A DNA stretch of 19,301 nucleotides from Acidobacteriota bacterium (GCA_021801945.1 JAKABE010000022.1:1-19301), one strand, 5' to 3'; positions 1-8,650 are shown, counted from the first letter of the stretch. The notes: generated by a model from the letters alone, not told the origin. Made by a program: numbers and translations.

Positions 1-1585
1 CGTGCGCCAGTGGGTCCATGTGCAATTCGCGGGCGAAGTTGTTGGCGGTGGCGGCAAGGGCGCGATAGGAACCTTGGCGCAGAGGCGATTTGACGGGAAG
101 GTACTGGAGGAACTGATTGGGAACGTTGTACGGAGTTTCGAGGGCGGATGGACCGGAGTTGTAGTTCTGATGCTCCCAGGCGACGAGGGTTCCATCGCGG
201 CGCGCACTGGCGCGAATCTCCATCAGGCCGGCGGGGCGGAAGTAGGCCCAGGTAAACTCCTCCTTGCGAGTCCAGATGAGCTTCACGGGCTTGCCGGCAC
301 CCTTGGCCAGCCGCGCGGCTTCGATGGCGCATTCACCCGTGTGCTTGCCGCCGTAGCCGCTGCCCATGTCCGGCTGAATGACGCGCACCTGGCTGGAAGG
401 AAGGTTGAACCCCTCCATGAGTTGGTCGCGCACGCCAAAGGGCCGCTGGGTTCCCGTCCACACGGTCAGATGAGAGCCGTTCCACTCCGCCACGGCGGCG
501 CGCGGCTCCAGCGGCGCATGGGCGATGTATTGGACCGTGTAGCGCGCCTCCAGCTTCAGATCCGCCGTGGCCATGCCCTGGTCCACAGAGCCGGTCGAAT
601 GCCGCGGCCGGTCATCGCTGCTGGCGCCGGCCTTGAGCACCTCGAAGAGGTTGGCGTTTGAGGGCTGCGCGGGCACAATCCACTTACACTGAATGGCCGC
701 CGCGGCCTGCTGCGCCGTGTACACATCCGGCGCCGCAACGCCGATGAAGTCGCCGTCGCGCACCACCTTCACGCCGGGCATCTTCTCGACTGCGCTCGTA
801 TCCACGGATTCCAGCGTTGCATTGAAGCCGCTGGGACGCACCACCGCGCCAAACAACATCTCTGGCCGAACAATGTCCGAGGGGTACTTATGCTTGCCGG
901 TAACAAAATCGCGGATATTGACCTTGGGAACCGCGGTCCCCGCGATCTTCCATTCGGTGGCGGGCGTGAGCGGCTCTTCGCCGGCAACGACTTCAAGCAA
1001 ATTCTCGCCGCGCGTGAGTTCGCCGTACGTGATCGAGCGCGAGCCGCCCTGTTCGGTTACCCTGCCATCCGCTGCGTCGAGTCTGGCGGCGTCCACCTGC
1101 CAGCGCTTGGCGGCCATCGAGACGAGCATCAGGCGCGCGGCCACGGCCATCTTGCGCAACTCCGGCCCCATGGTAGGCGTGGTGCGGCTGCCAAAGGTGC
1201 CTGCGTCCCACGGGACGAGCTGGGTGTCACCCATGATCATGTTGATCGAATCAAAGGGCGTGCCCAGCTCCTCGGCCACTTGTTGGGCAAGCGACGTGCG
1301 AATGTTCTGCCCCACCTCGACCTTGCCGGTAAAGACCGTCACCTTGCCGTCGGCGGCGATGTGCAGCCACGCACCCAGATCCTTGGGCAACTCATGCCGG
1401 CCGAAGAAGCCGCCCGACTCCTGCGCCCACGCTGAAGGGAGGGTGAGGCAGACGAAAAGGCCTCCGCCCAGCAGCTTAATGAAGTCGCGGCGGGCAAGAG
1501 GCAGGGTGGACAGACCCCACGATCCATCCTGAAAACATTCGAGCTCGGGCAGTTCGCGCAGGTCTAGCTCTTCGTTCAGGCTCAT
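1..1585 (-). CDS. IorB-like molybdopterin-binding subunit of a xanthine dehydrogenase family hydroxylase (3' end outside window)
   Basis: This is the large catalytic subunit of a molybdenum hydroxylase, the class that includes isoquinoline 1-oxidoreductase beta subunit and other COG1529 proteins. These enzymes hydroxylate N-heterocycles or oxidise aldehydes using the molybdopterin cofactor. About 528 codons are visible without a stop, and the frame runs off the left edge; relatives are usually about 700-750 residues, so the C-terminal third is missing. The N-terminus has a cytoplasmic leader, then a twin-arginine motif ARRDFIKLLGGG (R32-R33), a hydrophobic stretch and an AWA-Q cleavage-like site, so Tat export to the periplasm is expected. 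The segment GSGYGGKHTGE (about residues 408-418) matches the conserved glycine-rich loop at the cofactor. The ATG at 1585-1583 overlaps the TGA of the upstream Fe-S gene (TGATG) and has GGGAGG 7 nt before it. The substrate cannot be told from the sequence. Confidence 0.93.
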   Translation of the reverse strand, partial: MSLNEELDLRELPELECFQDGSWGLSTLPLARRDFIKLLGGGLFVCLTLPSAWAQESGGFFGRHELPKDLGAWLHIAADGKVTVFTGKVEVGQNIRTSLAQQVAEELGTPFDSINMIMGDTQLVPWDAGTFGSRTTPTMGPELRKMAVAARLMLVSMAAKRWQVDAARLDAADGRVTEQGGSRSITYGELTRGENLLEVVAGEEPLTPATEWKIAGTAVPKVNIRDFVTGKHKYPSDIVRPEMLFGAVVRPSGFNATLESVDTSAVEKMPGVKVVRDGDFIGVAAPDVYTAQQAAAAIQCKWIVPAQPSNANLFEVLKAGASSDDRPRHSTGSVDQGMATADLKLEARYTVQYIAHAPLEPRAAVAEWNGSHLTVWTGTQRPFGVRDQLMEGFNLPSSQVRVIQPDMGSGYGGKHTGECAIEAARLAKGAGKPVKLIWTRKEEFTWAYFRPAGLMEIRASARRDGTLVAWEHQNYNSGPSALETPYNVPNQFLQYLPVKSPLRQGSYRALAATANNFARELHMDPLAH

Positions 1586-2061
1586 CACGCGCCTCCCATG
1601 TTCTGCGCCCGGGCGGCGCGCTGGATGGCCGCGACGATGCGCGGATAGGTTCCGCAGCGGCAGACATTGCCATTCATGGCCGCGACGATCTGCTCCTCAG
1701 TGGGATGAGGTGTCTTACGCAGCAAGGCGGTGGCGCTGAGGATCATGCCGGAGGTGCAATAGCCGCACTGCAGGGCTTCCTCGTCCATGAATGCCTGCTG
1801 CACGGCCGTAAGCTTGCCGTCTTGCTCCAGACCTTCGATGGTAACGACTTTGGTGTTGACGGCCGCCGAGGCCGGGACCAGGCAGGATCGCATCGGGCTT
1901 CCATTGATGAGCACCGTGCAGGCGCCACACTGGCCTTCGCCGCACCCGTATTTGGCGCCCGTCAAATTAAGGTAGTTGCGGAGGACGAAGAGCAGAGACT
2001 CTTCACGAGGTGCGTTGACCTTAAGCGGCGCGCCATTGACGTTGAGAATGAACTCGCCCAT
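1585..2061 (-). CDS. IorA-like 2Fe-2S subunit of the molybdenum hydroxylase
   Basis: This 158-residue protein is the electron-transfer subunit that pairs with the large subunit encoded immediately downstream. It passes electrons from the molybdenum centre through two [2Fe-2S] clusters. The plant-ferredoxin-type N-terminal cluster has C40, C45, C48 (CGEGQCGAC) and C60. The C-terminal helical domain has C99 and C102 (CGYC) with C134 and C136 (CRCG). All eight cysteines are present and the length is normal for IorA/CoxS proteins. There is no signal peptide, so it would be carried out of the cell with the Tat-tagged large subunit. GGGGAG lies about 7 nt before the ATG. No FAD-subunit gene is adjacent in the window, which fits IorAB-type enzymes that pass electrons to a cytochrome or the membrane instead of NAD. 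Confidence 0.95.
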   Translation of the reverse strand: MGEFILNVNGAPLKVNAPREESLLFVLRNYLNLTGAKYGCGEGQCGACTVLINGSPMRSCLVPASAAVNTKVVTIEGLEQDGKLTAVQQAFMDEEALQCGYCTSGMILSATALLRKTPHPTEEQIVAAMNGNVCRCGTYPRIVAAIQRAARAQNMGGA

Positions 2062-2331
2062 TTCTATCTCCCCATGCGCCGGGCCGTTCTGCGGAACACG
2101 AACAGAATAACGCTATTGCCGCTGCTGTTGAAACAGTCTCGCAAATCGCGGCTCTCTTGGCATACTCGGACGATCTTCGTCGGCCGATAGGCGTCGTTCA
2201 GCAAAGGAGCAAACCGGCGCGCGGCGCGCGACGACGTTTGACGCCGCGCCTGGAGGACAATAGGTTGGAAGAGATGCGGACGGTGGCGGCCAGACCAGGA
2301 TTCCGGCCAAGATAGGAGCGGTAGAGACAAG
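2062..2331. other. Divergent intergenic region between iorA-like gene and glmU
   Basis: This 270-base gap must hold promoters for both directions. I do not see a convincing -35/-10 pair for either. A short GC-rich alternating tract occurs near 2215-2250. AGGAG at about 2313-2317 lies 14 nt before the glmU ATG, which is longer than ideal. No RNA gene or repeat was recognised. Confidence 0.4.
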
Positions 2332-3792
2332 ATGGCGAGCGAGAGAAGAACAAGCGGCGGCGTTCAGCGGGGATCGAGACAAGAGTCGCAGGCCGGCTCC
2401 AATCTGTCCATCGTGATTATGGCGGCGGGCAAAGGAACCCGGCTCAAGTCGCGGCGGCCGAAGGTACTGCACGAGATTGGTGGACGCCCTCTTATCGGGC
2501 ATGTGATCGCCGCCACCAGCCAGGTGGCCGCGCCCGCGGACATTTATGTTGTTGTCGGGCATCAAGCCGAACGCGTGCGCCAAGCTGTCGCCGCCACCGG
2601 CGTGCGCTTTGTCGAGCAGACCGAACAGCGCGGTACGGGCCACGCCATCCAGTGCGCGCGCCAAGCCGTCGCCAGTTATGAAGACATTCTGGTGCTCTCT
2701 GGCGACGCGCCGCTCGTCCGCGCGCAGACTCTCAACAAGCTGTGGCGCTTCCACCGGCAGCAGCATGCCGCCATGACCCTCACGGCCGCCGAGCCGGCCG
2801 ACTCCCACGGTTACGGGCGTATCCTGCGGCGTTCGCCCGAAGCACCGGAGGTCCTGGCCATTGTCGAGCAGAAGATGCTCGCACCCGAACAGTTGGCGCT
2901 GCGCGAGGTCAATATGGGCCTCTACGCCTTCCAGACCGCGCCCCTGTTCGCGCACTTGGACAAGCTCACTGCCAACAATCCCCACGGTGAGCTTTACCTC
3001 ACCGACATGGCGTCCGTGCTGCAGGCAGCTGGCGAGCGCGTCGTCGCCTTCAAATATGAAGACCCCACTGAGCTGCTGGGCGCCAACACCCTCGCGGAGT
3101 TGGCCGGCCTGGATACATCCATGCGCGCCGCTGCGGCTCATCGGCTGATGGCGGCCGGCGTCGCGATCTACAGGCCGGAGACTTCGGTGATCGACACGGG
3201 CGTGGAGGTTGCGGCGGATACGGTCATCGAGCCCTTTGTACAATTGCTGGGCCATACGCGCATCGGCTCGGATTGCCTGATTCGCTCCTACACGGTAATC
3301 GAAGATTGCACTCTAGGCGACGGCGTTCTGGTCCGGCAGGGCTGCGTACTGACTGACAGCACCGTGGCCGATGGCGCACGCATCGGTCCCTTCGCGCATC
3401 TGCGGCCGGGCAGCGAAATCGGCGCGGATGCGCATGTGGGTAACTTTGTCGAGACCAAGAAGACGCGCATCGGCAAGGGCGCTAAGGCCAACCACCTCAC
3501 TTACCTCGGCGACGCAGAGGTGGGCGAAGGAACCAACATCGGGGCAGGGACCATCACCTGCAATTACGACGGCGTCGACAAGCACAGGACGCGCATCGGC
3601 AAGGGAGTGTTTGTGGGCAGCGATACGACGCTGGTGGCGCCGGTTAGCGTTGAAGATGGAGCCTATATCGGCGCGGGCTCGTGCATCACCGAAACGGTGC
3701 CTGCCGGCGCTCTGGCCGTGGCTCGCGGCCGGCAAGTAAACAAAGAAGGCTGGGTCGCGGCGCGGCGAGCGCGCCGCCCGACAAGGAAATAA
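2332..3792 (+). CDS. glmU: Bifunctional N-acetylglucosamine-1-phosphate uridyltransferase / glucosamine-1-phosphate acetyltransferase GlmU
   Basis: GlmU makes UDP-GlcNAc in the cytoplasm in two steps. It acetylates glucosamine-1-phosphate using acetyl-CoA, then transfers UMP from UTP; the product feeds peptidoglycan and lipopolysaccharide synthesis. The N-terminal nucleotidyltransferase domain shows the signature AAGKGTRLKSRRPKVLHEIG (residues 31-50). Later come GTGHA and the NMGLYAF/LYLTDM blocks. From about residue 275 the protein becomes a left-handed beta-helix of hexapeptide repeats. It contains NHLTYLGDA, whose H388 aligns with the catalytic histidine of the E. coli enzyme, then GTITCNYDG. 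Length is 486 residues against 456 in E. coli. The excess is mainly about 24 polar residues before the first beta strand; starting later would delete that strand. The gene is convergent with the MFS gene, with 27 bases between them. Confidence 0.97.
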   Translation: MASERRTSGGVQRGSRQESQAGSNLSIVIMAAGKGTRLKSRRPKVLHEIGGRPLIGHVIAATSQVAAPADIYVVVGHQAERVRQAVAATGVRFVEQTEQRGTGHAIQCARQAVASYEDILVLSGDAPLVRAQTLNKLWRFHRQQHAAMTLTAAEPADSHGYGRILRRSPEAPEVLAIVEQKMLAPEQLALREVNMGLYAFQTAPLFAHLDKLTANNPHGELYLTDMASVLQAAGERVVAFKYEDPTELLGANTLAELAGLDTSMRAAAAHRLMAAGVAIYRPETSVIDTGVEVAADTVIEPFVQLLGHTRIGSDCLIRSYTVIEDCTLGDGVLVRQGCVLTDSTVADGARIGPFAHLRPGSEIGADAHVGNFVETKKTRIGKGAKANHLTYLGDAEVGEGTNIGAGTITCNYDGVDKHRTRIGKGVFVGSDTTLVAPVSVEDGAYIGAGSCITETVPAGALAVARGRQVNKEGWVAARRARRPTRK

Positions 3793-3819
3793 GGCAAGTT
3801 CAGAAAGACACCGCGATTC

Positions 3820-5157
3820 TCACGCGGCTGCGGTTGCGCCACTGCGATGGATGAGGCGCGCCTTGGGATTGACGATGAGCCAGGCCAACGCGCCCACAAC
3901 CGCCAGCGCGGTTGCGGACAGAAATGATGCGTTCCATCCAAAGTGCTGCGCGATCCATGGGGTAAGCGAGGCCGTGACTGCGCCCCCGATCTGGCATCCC
4001 ATGTTCATGGCGCCGGAAACGACTCCGGCAAACTCCCCGGCGTAATCTGCGGTAACCGACCAGTAGGAACTCTGCGAGAGATACAAAGCTCCCGCCCCGC
4101 AGGCCAGAACCAGGCTGGCGGTGGCCGCTTCGCTTGCCCGGGAGCCCAAAGATAGAAGTATGGCTGTTACAAACATCGCGCCCGCAGGCAGAAAACAGCG
4201 GCCCGCGCGTACGCTCACATGGCGCGCCAGCCAATCGCTGGCTGCTCCGCCCACTATCGAGCCCGCCGTCATGGCCAGAAACGGCAACATCGAATACAAG
4301 GCACTTGTCTTCAGGCTCAGATGCCGCACTTGGACCAGGTAGATATAGAACCAATTAAAGAACAACCACGCAATGTAGCCAAAGCTAAAATAGCTCAGCG
4401 TCACACCCCAGATCTCCTTGCTGCAGGCGATCTTTCCCCACGGTGCCTTCCCCTTGGGTTTAGCAGGGTCAGGTGATGCCTTTCCGGGAAGGTCCTCGCG
4501 TCCAGCCACGATGTGCGCCAATTCCCCTGCGCTCACCTTAGGATGCTCTTCAGGAGTATCGCGCGAAGCGAGGAACCAGATGGAGGCTGCGGTCAATACA
4601 ACCAGAGAACTGAACCAGAAGGAAGCGCGCCAGCCGAAATGCAGGAGGATGGCCGTCACGACCACGGGAGTGAGTCCCGACCCCAGTCCCACGCCGCCAA
4701 AGATAATGCCATTGGCCCGGCCCCGTTCAGGAAGGGGAATCCATCGCTCCACAAATTGGTTCGACGACGGAAAAACCGTGGCCTCCCCGGCTGCCAAGGA
4801 AAACCGGATCAAAATCAGCACCATCAGCGCGCCCGTCAATCCCGCCGGGACCGACGCGGTCAGGAAGGTAAAGATTCCCGACCACATCGCTCCTATGGCG
4901 ATCACCCGACGCGGACCAAACCGCCGCGCCAGCGCCCCACCGGGGATCTGGAACACGGAATAGCCGACCAAAAAGGCGCTGAAAATCCACCCCAACTGCG
5001 TGTTGTTGATGTGGAACTCCCGGGCGATCTCCACGCCAGCGATGGCGATATTGGTGCGGTCCAGGTAGGAAACCGCGCTGATCACCATGATCCAAATCAC
5101 AAGCAGGTAACGGACAGAGAAGCCCACCGGCGGCTTTGCAGACTGATCTGAATTCAT
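3820..5157 (-). CDS. MFS transporter, anion:cation symporter (ACS) type
   Basis: This 445-residue protein is an inner-membrane secondary transporter of the major facilitator superfamily. About twelve hydrophobic segments are visible, in two blocks of six separated by a charged loop near the middle. The first helix region carries SYLDRTNIAIA and the loop between helices 2 and 3 has GGALARRFGPRRVIA, both typical of the ACS family that moves organic anions such as hexuronates, galactonate, glucarate or tartrate. The substrate cannot be assigned here. The frame stays open upstream to 5445, but homology begins at the ATG at 5157 (MNSDQSAKPPVG). No Shine-Dalgarno sequence precedes that ATG. A TACAAT hexamer (5171-5166) sits 8 nt upstream, so the mRNA may be leaderless. 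No adjacent catabolic genes indicate the solute. Confidence 0.9.
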   Translation of the reverse strand: MNSDQSAKPPVGFSVRYLLVIWIMVISAVSYLDRTNIAIAGVEIAREFHINNTQLGWIFSAFLVGYSVFQIPGGALARRFGPRRVIAIGAMWSGIFTFLTASVPAGLTGALMVLILIRFSLAAGEATVFPSSNQFVERWIPLPERGRANGIIFGGVGLGSGLTPVVVTAILLHFGWRASFWFSSLVVLTAASIWFLASRDTPEEHPKVSAGELAHIVAGREDLPGKASPDPAKPKGKAPWGKIACSKEIWGVTLSYFSFGYIAWLFFNWFYIYLVQVRHLSLKTSALYSMLPFLAMTAGSIVGGAASDWLARHVSVRAGRCFLPAGAMFVTAILLSLGSRASEAATASLVLACGAGALYLSQSSYWSVTADYAGEFAGVVSGAMNMGCQIGGAVTASLTPWIAQHFGWNASFLSATALAVVGALAWLIVNPKARLIHRSGATAAA

Positions 5158-5165
5158 GAGTTTGG

Positions 5166-5171
5166 ATTGTA
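5166..5171 (-). promoter_or_regulatory. Candidate -10 hexamer of a leaderless MFS transcript
   Basis: On the minus strand the hexamer TACAAT matches the -10 consensus at five of six positions and ends 8 nt before the ATG at 5157. Transcription from it would start at or within a base or two of the start codon. That agrees with the absence of a ribosome-binding site. I see no good -35 hexamer at 16-18 nt. Confidence 0.4.
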
Positions 5172-5179
5172 CCCCAACG
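5168..5179 (+). repeat. 12-bp direct repeat, copy 1 (TGTACCCCAACG)
   Basis: The 12-mer TGTACCCCAACG occurs here, overlapping the candidate -10 of the MFS gene, and again at 5410-5421 in the same orientation. The two starts are 242 bp apart. This could be an operator pair for a regulator of the transporter, or chance. Confidence 0.45.
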
Positions 5180-5409
5180 TGACCCGCGGGTATCCAGCTG
5201 GAATCGCCAGGAAAGAAGACAAGTTGGCGCGAGAGGCCCCGCGGGGAACACCCTCCACCCTGCCGTTCGGCGTGGAACAGATCTCTTATGGGAAAACCTT
5301 CCACCAAACCGTGGCGGGGCATTGACCGGCGAAAAGTAGTCCACGGCTTGACCGGGGGCTGCCGCCGTCCGGTATTTTCCAGGCTTTCATGTTGCAGGAG
5401 TGTGCCGCA

Positions 5410-5421
5410 TGTACCCCAACG
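5410..5421 (+). repeat. 12-bp direct repeat, copy 2 (TGTACCCCAACG)
   Basis: This is the second exact copy of the 12-mer seen at 5168-5179, 242 bp upstream of the MFS promoter-proximal copy (about 23 helical turns). Flanking bases are not conserved. Confidence 0.45.
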
Positions 5422-5841
5422 CGCCGCACCGGCAACACGCCGCACATTACAACTTTTGTGCCATTGAGACGCGCGAGAGACGAAGTTAGGCTCAGGTCGC
5501 TGGCATTTGCGGTACGTGTGTCCGTGTTTCGATCCTCACGCGGGAGCAGTTCTGTCACGGCTTCTGTAATAGCTGCTTTATAGTGTGGAATGAATGTCTG
5601 AGAATGAGCGCGAAGCACCCCCACGGGGCGGCTGGGCGGCTGGGGTCGGATGTTGAGGGAACACCGCTCGGCAAAGACGCGTATCGCAAGTGGGCCAAGG
5701 AAAATTGGCGGCAGCCGATAAGCGAGAGAGATTGGCAATCCGTCTCTCTTGAATCGGGGACCGGTGTCCAATCCCGGGCGCGCGCCGTCTGAGGATCAGG
5801 GGCTTTTTACGGGCGAGGGGTCTGGCTGCAGAGATCAAGCC

Positions 5842-5857
5842 AGGAGGAGGTTTCTTG
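5842..5857 (+). promoter_or_regulatory. Strong ribosome-binding site selecting a TTG start
   Basis: AGGAGGAGG at 5842-5850 is followed by TTTC and TTG (5855-5857). No ATG or GTG in this frame has comparable spacing, so this site decides the TTG start of the HD-GYP regulator. Confidence 0.75.
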
Positions 5858-7036
5858 CTATTTAATCCGGCTGGACCGGGGGCCCAAAATCCCGAGAGAA
5901 ACTCGCATGCACGAGGCGATACGGACACGCGCAGGAAGGCTCGCATTCTTGTGGTGGACGACGAGGTGCACGTGCGCTCGATGATGGGCTCAACGCTGGA
6001 GCAACAGGGCTACGAGACGCACCTGGTCTCCAATGGCCGCGAGGCGCTGGGGGCCATGGAGTTGAACGCCTTTGACCTCGTGCTCACCGACATCGTGATG
6101 CAGGACGTCAACGGCATTGTGCTTCTGGAGCGCATCCATGCACAGCAGCCGGGCATTCCCGTGGTGATGGTCACCGCCGTTCACGACATCAGCGTGGCCA
6201 TCGACGCCATGCGCCGCGGTGCCTATGACTATCTGCTCAAACCCTTCGAGCGCGAACACCTGATCGGCACCGTAGAACGCGCTCTGAACTACCGTCGAGT
6301 CGTGGAAGAAAGCCAGAACTACCAGCAAAGCCTGGAACAAATGGTGCGCGCGCGCACTGAGATGTTGCGCCACGCCATGGAAGACCTGGAGCACTCCTAC
6401 GACGTGACCCTCGAAGCTCTGGGCGATGCCCTCGACCTCAAGGACTCCGAGACCGAGGGTCACTCCAAGCGCGTTACCGCTTACACCATCGCACTGGCCC
6501 GCGCCATGGAACTGCCACCCGATGAGATCAAGATCATTGCCCGCGGCGCCTTTCTCCACGACATCGGGAAAATGGCCATCCCCGACGAGATCCTGCGCAA
6601 ACCCGGCAAGCTGACCCCGGAAGAGCAGGCGTTGATGCGCGAACACTGCACGCGCGGCTATTTCATGCTGCGTAAGATCCCTTTTCTCGCCGGAGCAGCG
6701 GAGATTGTCTTCTGCCACCAGGAGCACTACGACGGGAGCGGCTATCCCAGCAACCTCCGCGGCCATGAGATCCCCATTGGAGCACGCATCTTCGCCGTAG
6801 CTGACACCCTGGACGCCATCACCAGTGACCGGCCTTACCGAAAGGCAAGAAGCTTCGACGTCGCGCGCGAGGAGATTCTGCGTTGCTCCGGGGCGCAGTT
6901 TGATCCTGCGGTTGTTGAGGTCTTTCTCAAGATTCCGAACGAACTCTGGCAAGAGCTGCGCGCGGAAATCAGCGGCCAAAGCAAGCGATTCTCTGCCTTT
7001 GATGTAACGCAAGCTGCCAAGCTCTCCAAACCCTGA
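5855..7036 (+). CDS. Response regulator with HD-GYP domain, probable cyclic-di-GMP phosphodiesterase (RpfG-like)
   Basis: This 393-residue cytoplasmic protein combines a receiver domain with an HD-GYP output domain, the architecture of RpfG, which hydrolyses cyclic-di-GMP when its receiver is phosphorylated. Residues about 30-145 are the receiver: acidic pair D35-D36, phospho-acceptor D79 (LTDI), T107 and K129 (LLKPF). A predicted coiled-coil linker spans about 145-185. The HD-GYP domain (about 185-370) keeps H203, the HD pair H235-D236 (LHDIGKM), H264, H288, and HYDGSGYP (291-298) followed by LRGHEIP, so the metal site looks intact and the enzyme active. Translation starts at TTG, chosen by the strong AGGAGGAGG. 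No sensor kinase gene is adjacent, so the partner is encoded elsewhere. The targets (motility, biofilm or exoenzymes) cannot be inferred from this window. Confidence 0.94.
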   Translation: MLFNPAGPGAQNPERNSHARGDTDTRRKARILVVDDEVHVRSMMGSTLEQQGYETHLVSNGREALGAMELNAFDLVLTDIVMQDVNGIVLLERIHAQQPGIPVVMVTAVHDISVAIDAMRRGAYDYLLKPFEREHLIGTVERALNYRRVVEESQNYQQSLEQMVRARTEMLRHAMEDLEHSYDVTLEALGDALDLKDSETEGHSKRVTAYTIALARAMELPPDEIKIIARGAFLHDIGKMAIPDEILRKPGKLTPEEQALMREHCTRGYFMLRKIPFLAGAAEIVFCHQEHYDGSGYPSNLRGHEIPIGARIFAVADTLDAITSDRPYRKARSFDVAREEILRCSGAQFDPAVVEVFLKIPNELWQELRAEISGQSKRFSAFDVTQAAKLSKP

Positions 7037-7449
7037 CTGGAGATTAGGGCTTAGTTCTCCGGCGATTTCAATGCGGCTCAATTCGGGAAAGGAAGCCTTG
7101 ATGGCATCTTCGCCCCTAAGAGTTACGCCGCCTTCAACCAGGTCCAGGCGGGTGGACCGGCGCCGGTGAGTCGGCGCAGTCCTTCTATCTCAAAAACTCC
7201 TCTGTCCGCCCACAATTCGCCGTTTCTGAGCGTGAGGTGGCGCGCACCCTTCAGTTCTTCCTCTTTCCGGTTTGTCAAAAGTTCGTGAAAATTGGCCTAC
7301 TGCGGTCCCACACTCCCTCTCGGTGTGCAACCCTTGAGTTGCAGTGCCCACTCTCTTTCGGGGAAGAATCATCTCCAGATGTACACAGGATTTGAGCCAC
7401 TCCGCCCATCCAGCAACCCAACCCGCCAGCCAGTGATAAGGAGGTAGTT
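7037..7449. other. Intergenic region between the HD-GYP regulator and pstS
   Basis: About 410 bases have no supported gene. Small inverted repeats occur, such as TGCAAC/GTTGCA around CCTTGA near 7326-7343, and GGTCC/GGACC near 7140-7158, but none is followed by a T-run. I do not recognise a Pho box. TTGTCA at 7272-7277 is a possible -35 for pstS but has no good -10 partner. Confidence 0.4.
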
Positions 7450-8553
7450 GTGCCAGTTCGTAACAAGTCTGCCTGGTTTCAGAAGTACGGCATCGCGTTC
7501 AGAAGCAGCGCCCTTGTTCTTGCGTTTTCTGTTGCCGCCTTGGTGAGCGCAGGCTGCAAATCCGCCGCCCCGCAGATAAACATCCTGGAAACCGGATCGA
7601 GCCTGCTCTATCCGCTCTTCAACGTCTGGGTTCCTGAGTATGCGAAAACCCATCCCAATGTGAGGATCACTACTCAGTCCACCGGCAGTGGAACCGGCAT
7701 GTCGCAGGCGATTGCCGGCATCGCGCAAATCGGAGCCTCGGATGCCTACCTGGGCGACACGATGATGCAGGCGCACCCCAACATGCTGAATATCCCGCTG
7801 GCGATCTCCATGCAGATGGTCAACTACAACCTGCCCGGCCTGAACGATCAGCACATCAAGCTGAGCGGACCGGTGCTGGCCGGCATCTACGACGGCTCCA
7901 TCCACACGTGGAACGACCACGCGATTGCGGTCCTGAATCCGGGTGTCAAGCTGCCAGCCCACGCCATCATCCCCATTCACCGCAGTGACGGCAGCGGCGA
8001 CACCTTCATCTTCACCCAGTACCTGGCCTTCAGCACGGCGAGTTGGGCGAAAAAGTACAACTTCGGCACCACCATCAGTTGGGCGCCCGTAAAGGGCGGA
8101 CTCGGCGCGGAGGGCAATCCCGGCATGGTGACAGCCTCCCAGGATAACCCGTATTCGATCGCCTATATCGGCAGCAGCTACCAGGCGGCAACGGATAAGG
8201 CCGGTCTGGGCATTGCCATGCTCCAGAATCACGACGGAAAGTTTGTCCTGCCCACCGTGGACAATGCCACCGCCGCTGCCGCACAGATGGTATCGAAAAC
8301 TCCGGCCAGCGAGCGCGTCAGCCTCATCTTCGCGCCTGGCCCGCAGTCTTACCCCATCATCAACTATGAGTACGCCCTCGTAAATCAACAACAGCCCTCG
8401 GCCGCGATGGCGTCAGCCCTGCGCGATCTGTTCACCTGGGCCATTAGTTCCACCGGCGGCAACGCTTCGCAATTCTTGACGCCCCTCCATTTCGTGCCCC
8501 TGCCCCAGTCCGTGGTTAGCCTGAGCGCAGCTCAGATTGCAAAGATTCAGTAG
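7450..8553 (+). CDS. pstS: Phosphate ABC transporter substrate-binding protein PstS
   Basis: PstS captures inorganic phosphate outside the inner membrane and delivers it to the PstCA permease, whose gene follows. The 367-residue protein has a basic N-terminus, a hydrophobic stretch (about residues 19-33) and VSAGC with C36, an imperfect lipobox that suggests a lipoprotein anchored to the membrane. The phosphate-binding signatures are visible: ETGSSLLYPLF (about 47-57), TQSTGSGTGMSQAIAG, IGASDAYL and HRSDGSGDTFIFTQYL, with STGS and RSDGSGDT forming the anion site. The start is GTG at 7450, supported by AAGGAGGT at 7438-7445. An intrinsic terminator follows the stop, so pstS may be expressed above the permease, as is usual for binding proteins. 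Confidence 0.96.
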   Translation: MPVRNKSAWFQKYGIAFRSSALVLAFSVAALVSAGCKSAAPQINILETGSSLLYPLFNVWVPEYAKTHPNVRITTQSTGSGTGMSQAIAGIAQIGASDAYLGDTMMQAHPNMLNIPLAISMQMVNYNLPGLNDQHIKLSGPVLAGIYDGSIHTWNDHAIAVLNPGVKLPAHAIIPIHRSDGSGDTFIFTQYLAFSTASWAKKYNFGTTISWAPVKGGLGAEGNPGMVTASQDNPYSIAYIGSSYQAATDKAGLGIAMLQNHDGKFVLPTVDNATAAAAQMVSKTPASERVSLIFAPGPQSYPIINYEYALVNQQQPSAAMASALRDLFTWAISSTGGNASQFLTPLHFVPLPQSVVSLSAAQIAKIQ

Positions 8554-8583
8554 TGCCAGCCGGTTTGGCAGCAGATTCCTTAT

Positions 8584-8624
8584 GCCCACCGGCACCTGTA
8601 ACGGCCGGTGGGCGTGGTATTTTT
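8584..8624 (+). terminator. Intrinsic terminator between pstS and pstCA
   Basis: A perfect 10-bp stem, GCCCACCGGC (8584-8593) with GCCGGTGGGC (8604-8613), encloses a 10-base loop. It is followed after six bases by a run of five T. The gap between stem and T-run makes it less than ideal, so read-through into the permease gene is plausible. Confidence 0.7.
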
Positions 8625-8650
8625 CATCTAGGTCTCTGACCACCTCTTTC

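Larger units (their letters stand above)
5158..5854. other. Gene-poor region between the MFS gene and the HD-GYP regulator
   Basis: About 700 bases have no convincing coding sequence. Open frames on both strands here (for example 5583-5792 plus, 5286-5771 minus) lack a recognisable family and a ribosome-binding site. The region holds the two copies of TGTACCCCAACG. It also has a T/A-rich patch at about 5565-5582 (TTTATAGTG) that may be promoter-related, without a clear -35. Confidence 0.45.

Noticed and set aside
2113..3255. 380-codon open frame on the minus strand
   Set aside because: It lies antisense to glmU and is a GC-rich codon shadow; glmU has all family motifs and this frame has none.
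5583..5792. 69-codon plus-strand frame starting with GTG
   Set aside because: No ribosome-binding site, no family, and composition typical of random GC-rich sequence.
5990..7081. 363-codon open frame on the minus strand
   Set aside because: It is antisense to the HD-GYP regulator, whose active-site residues are intact; shadow frame.
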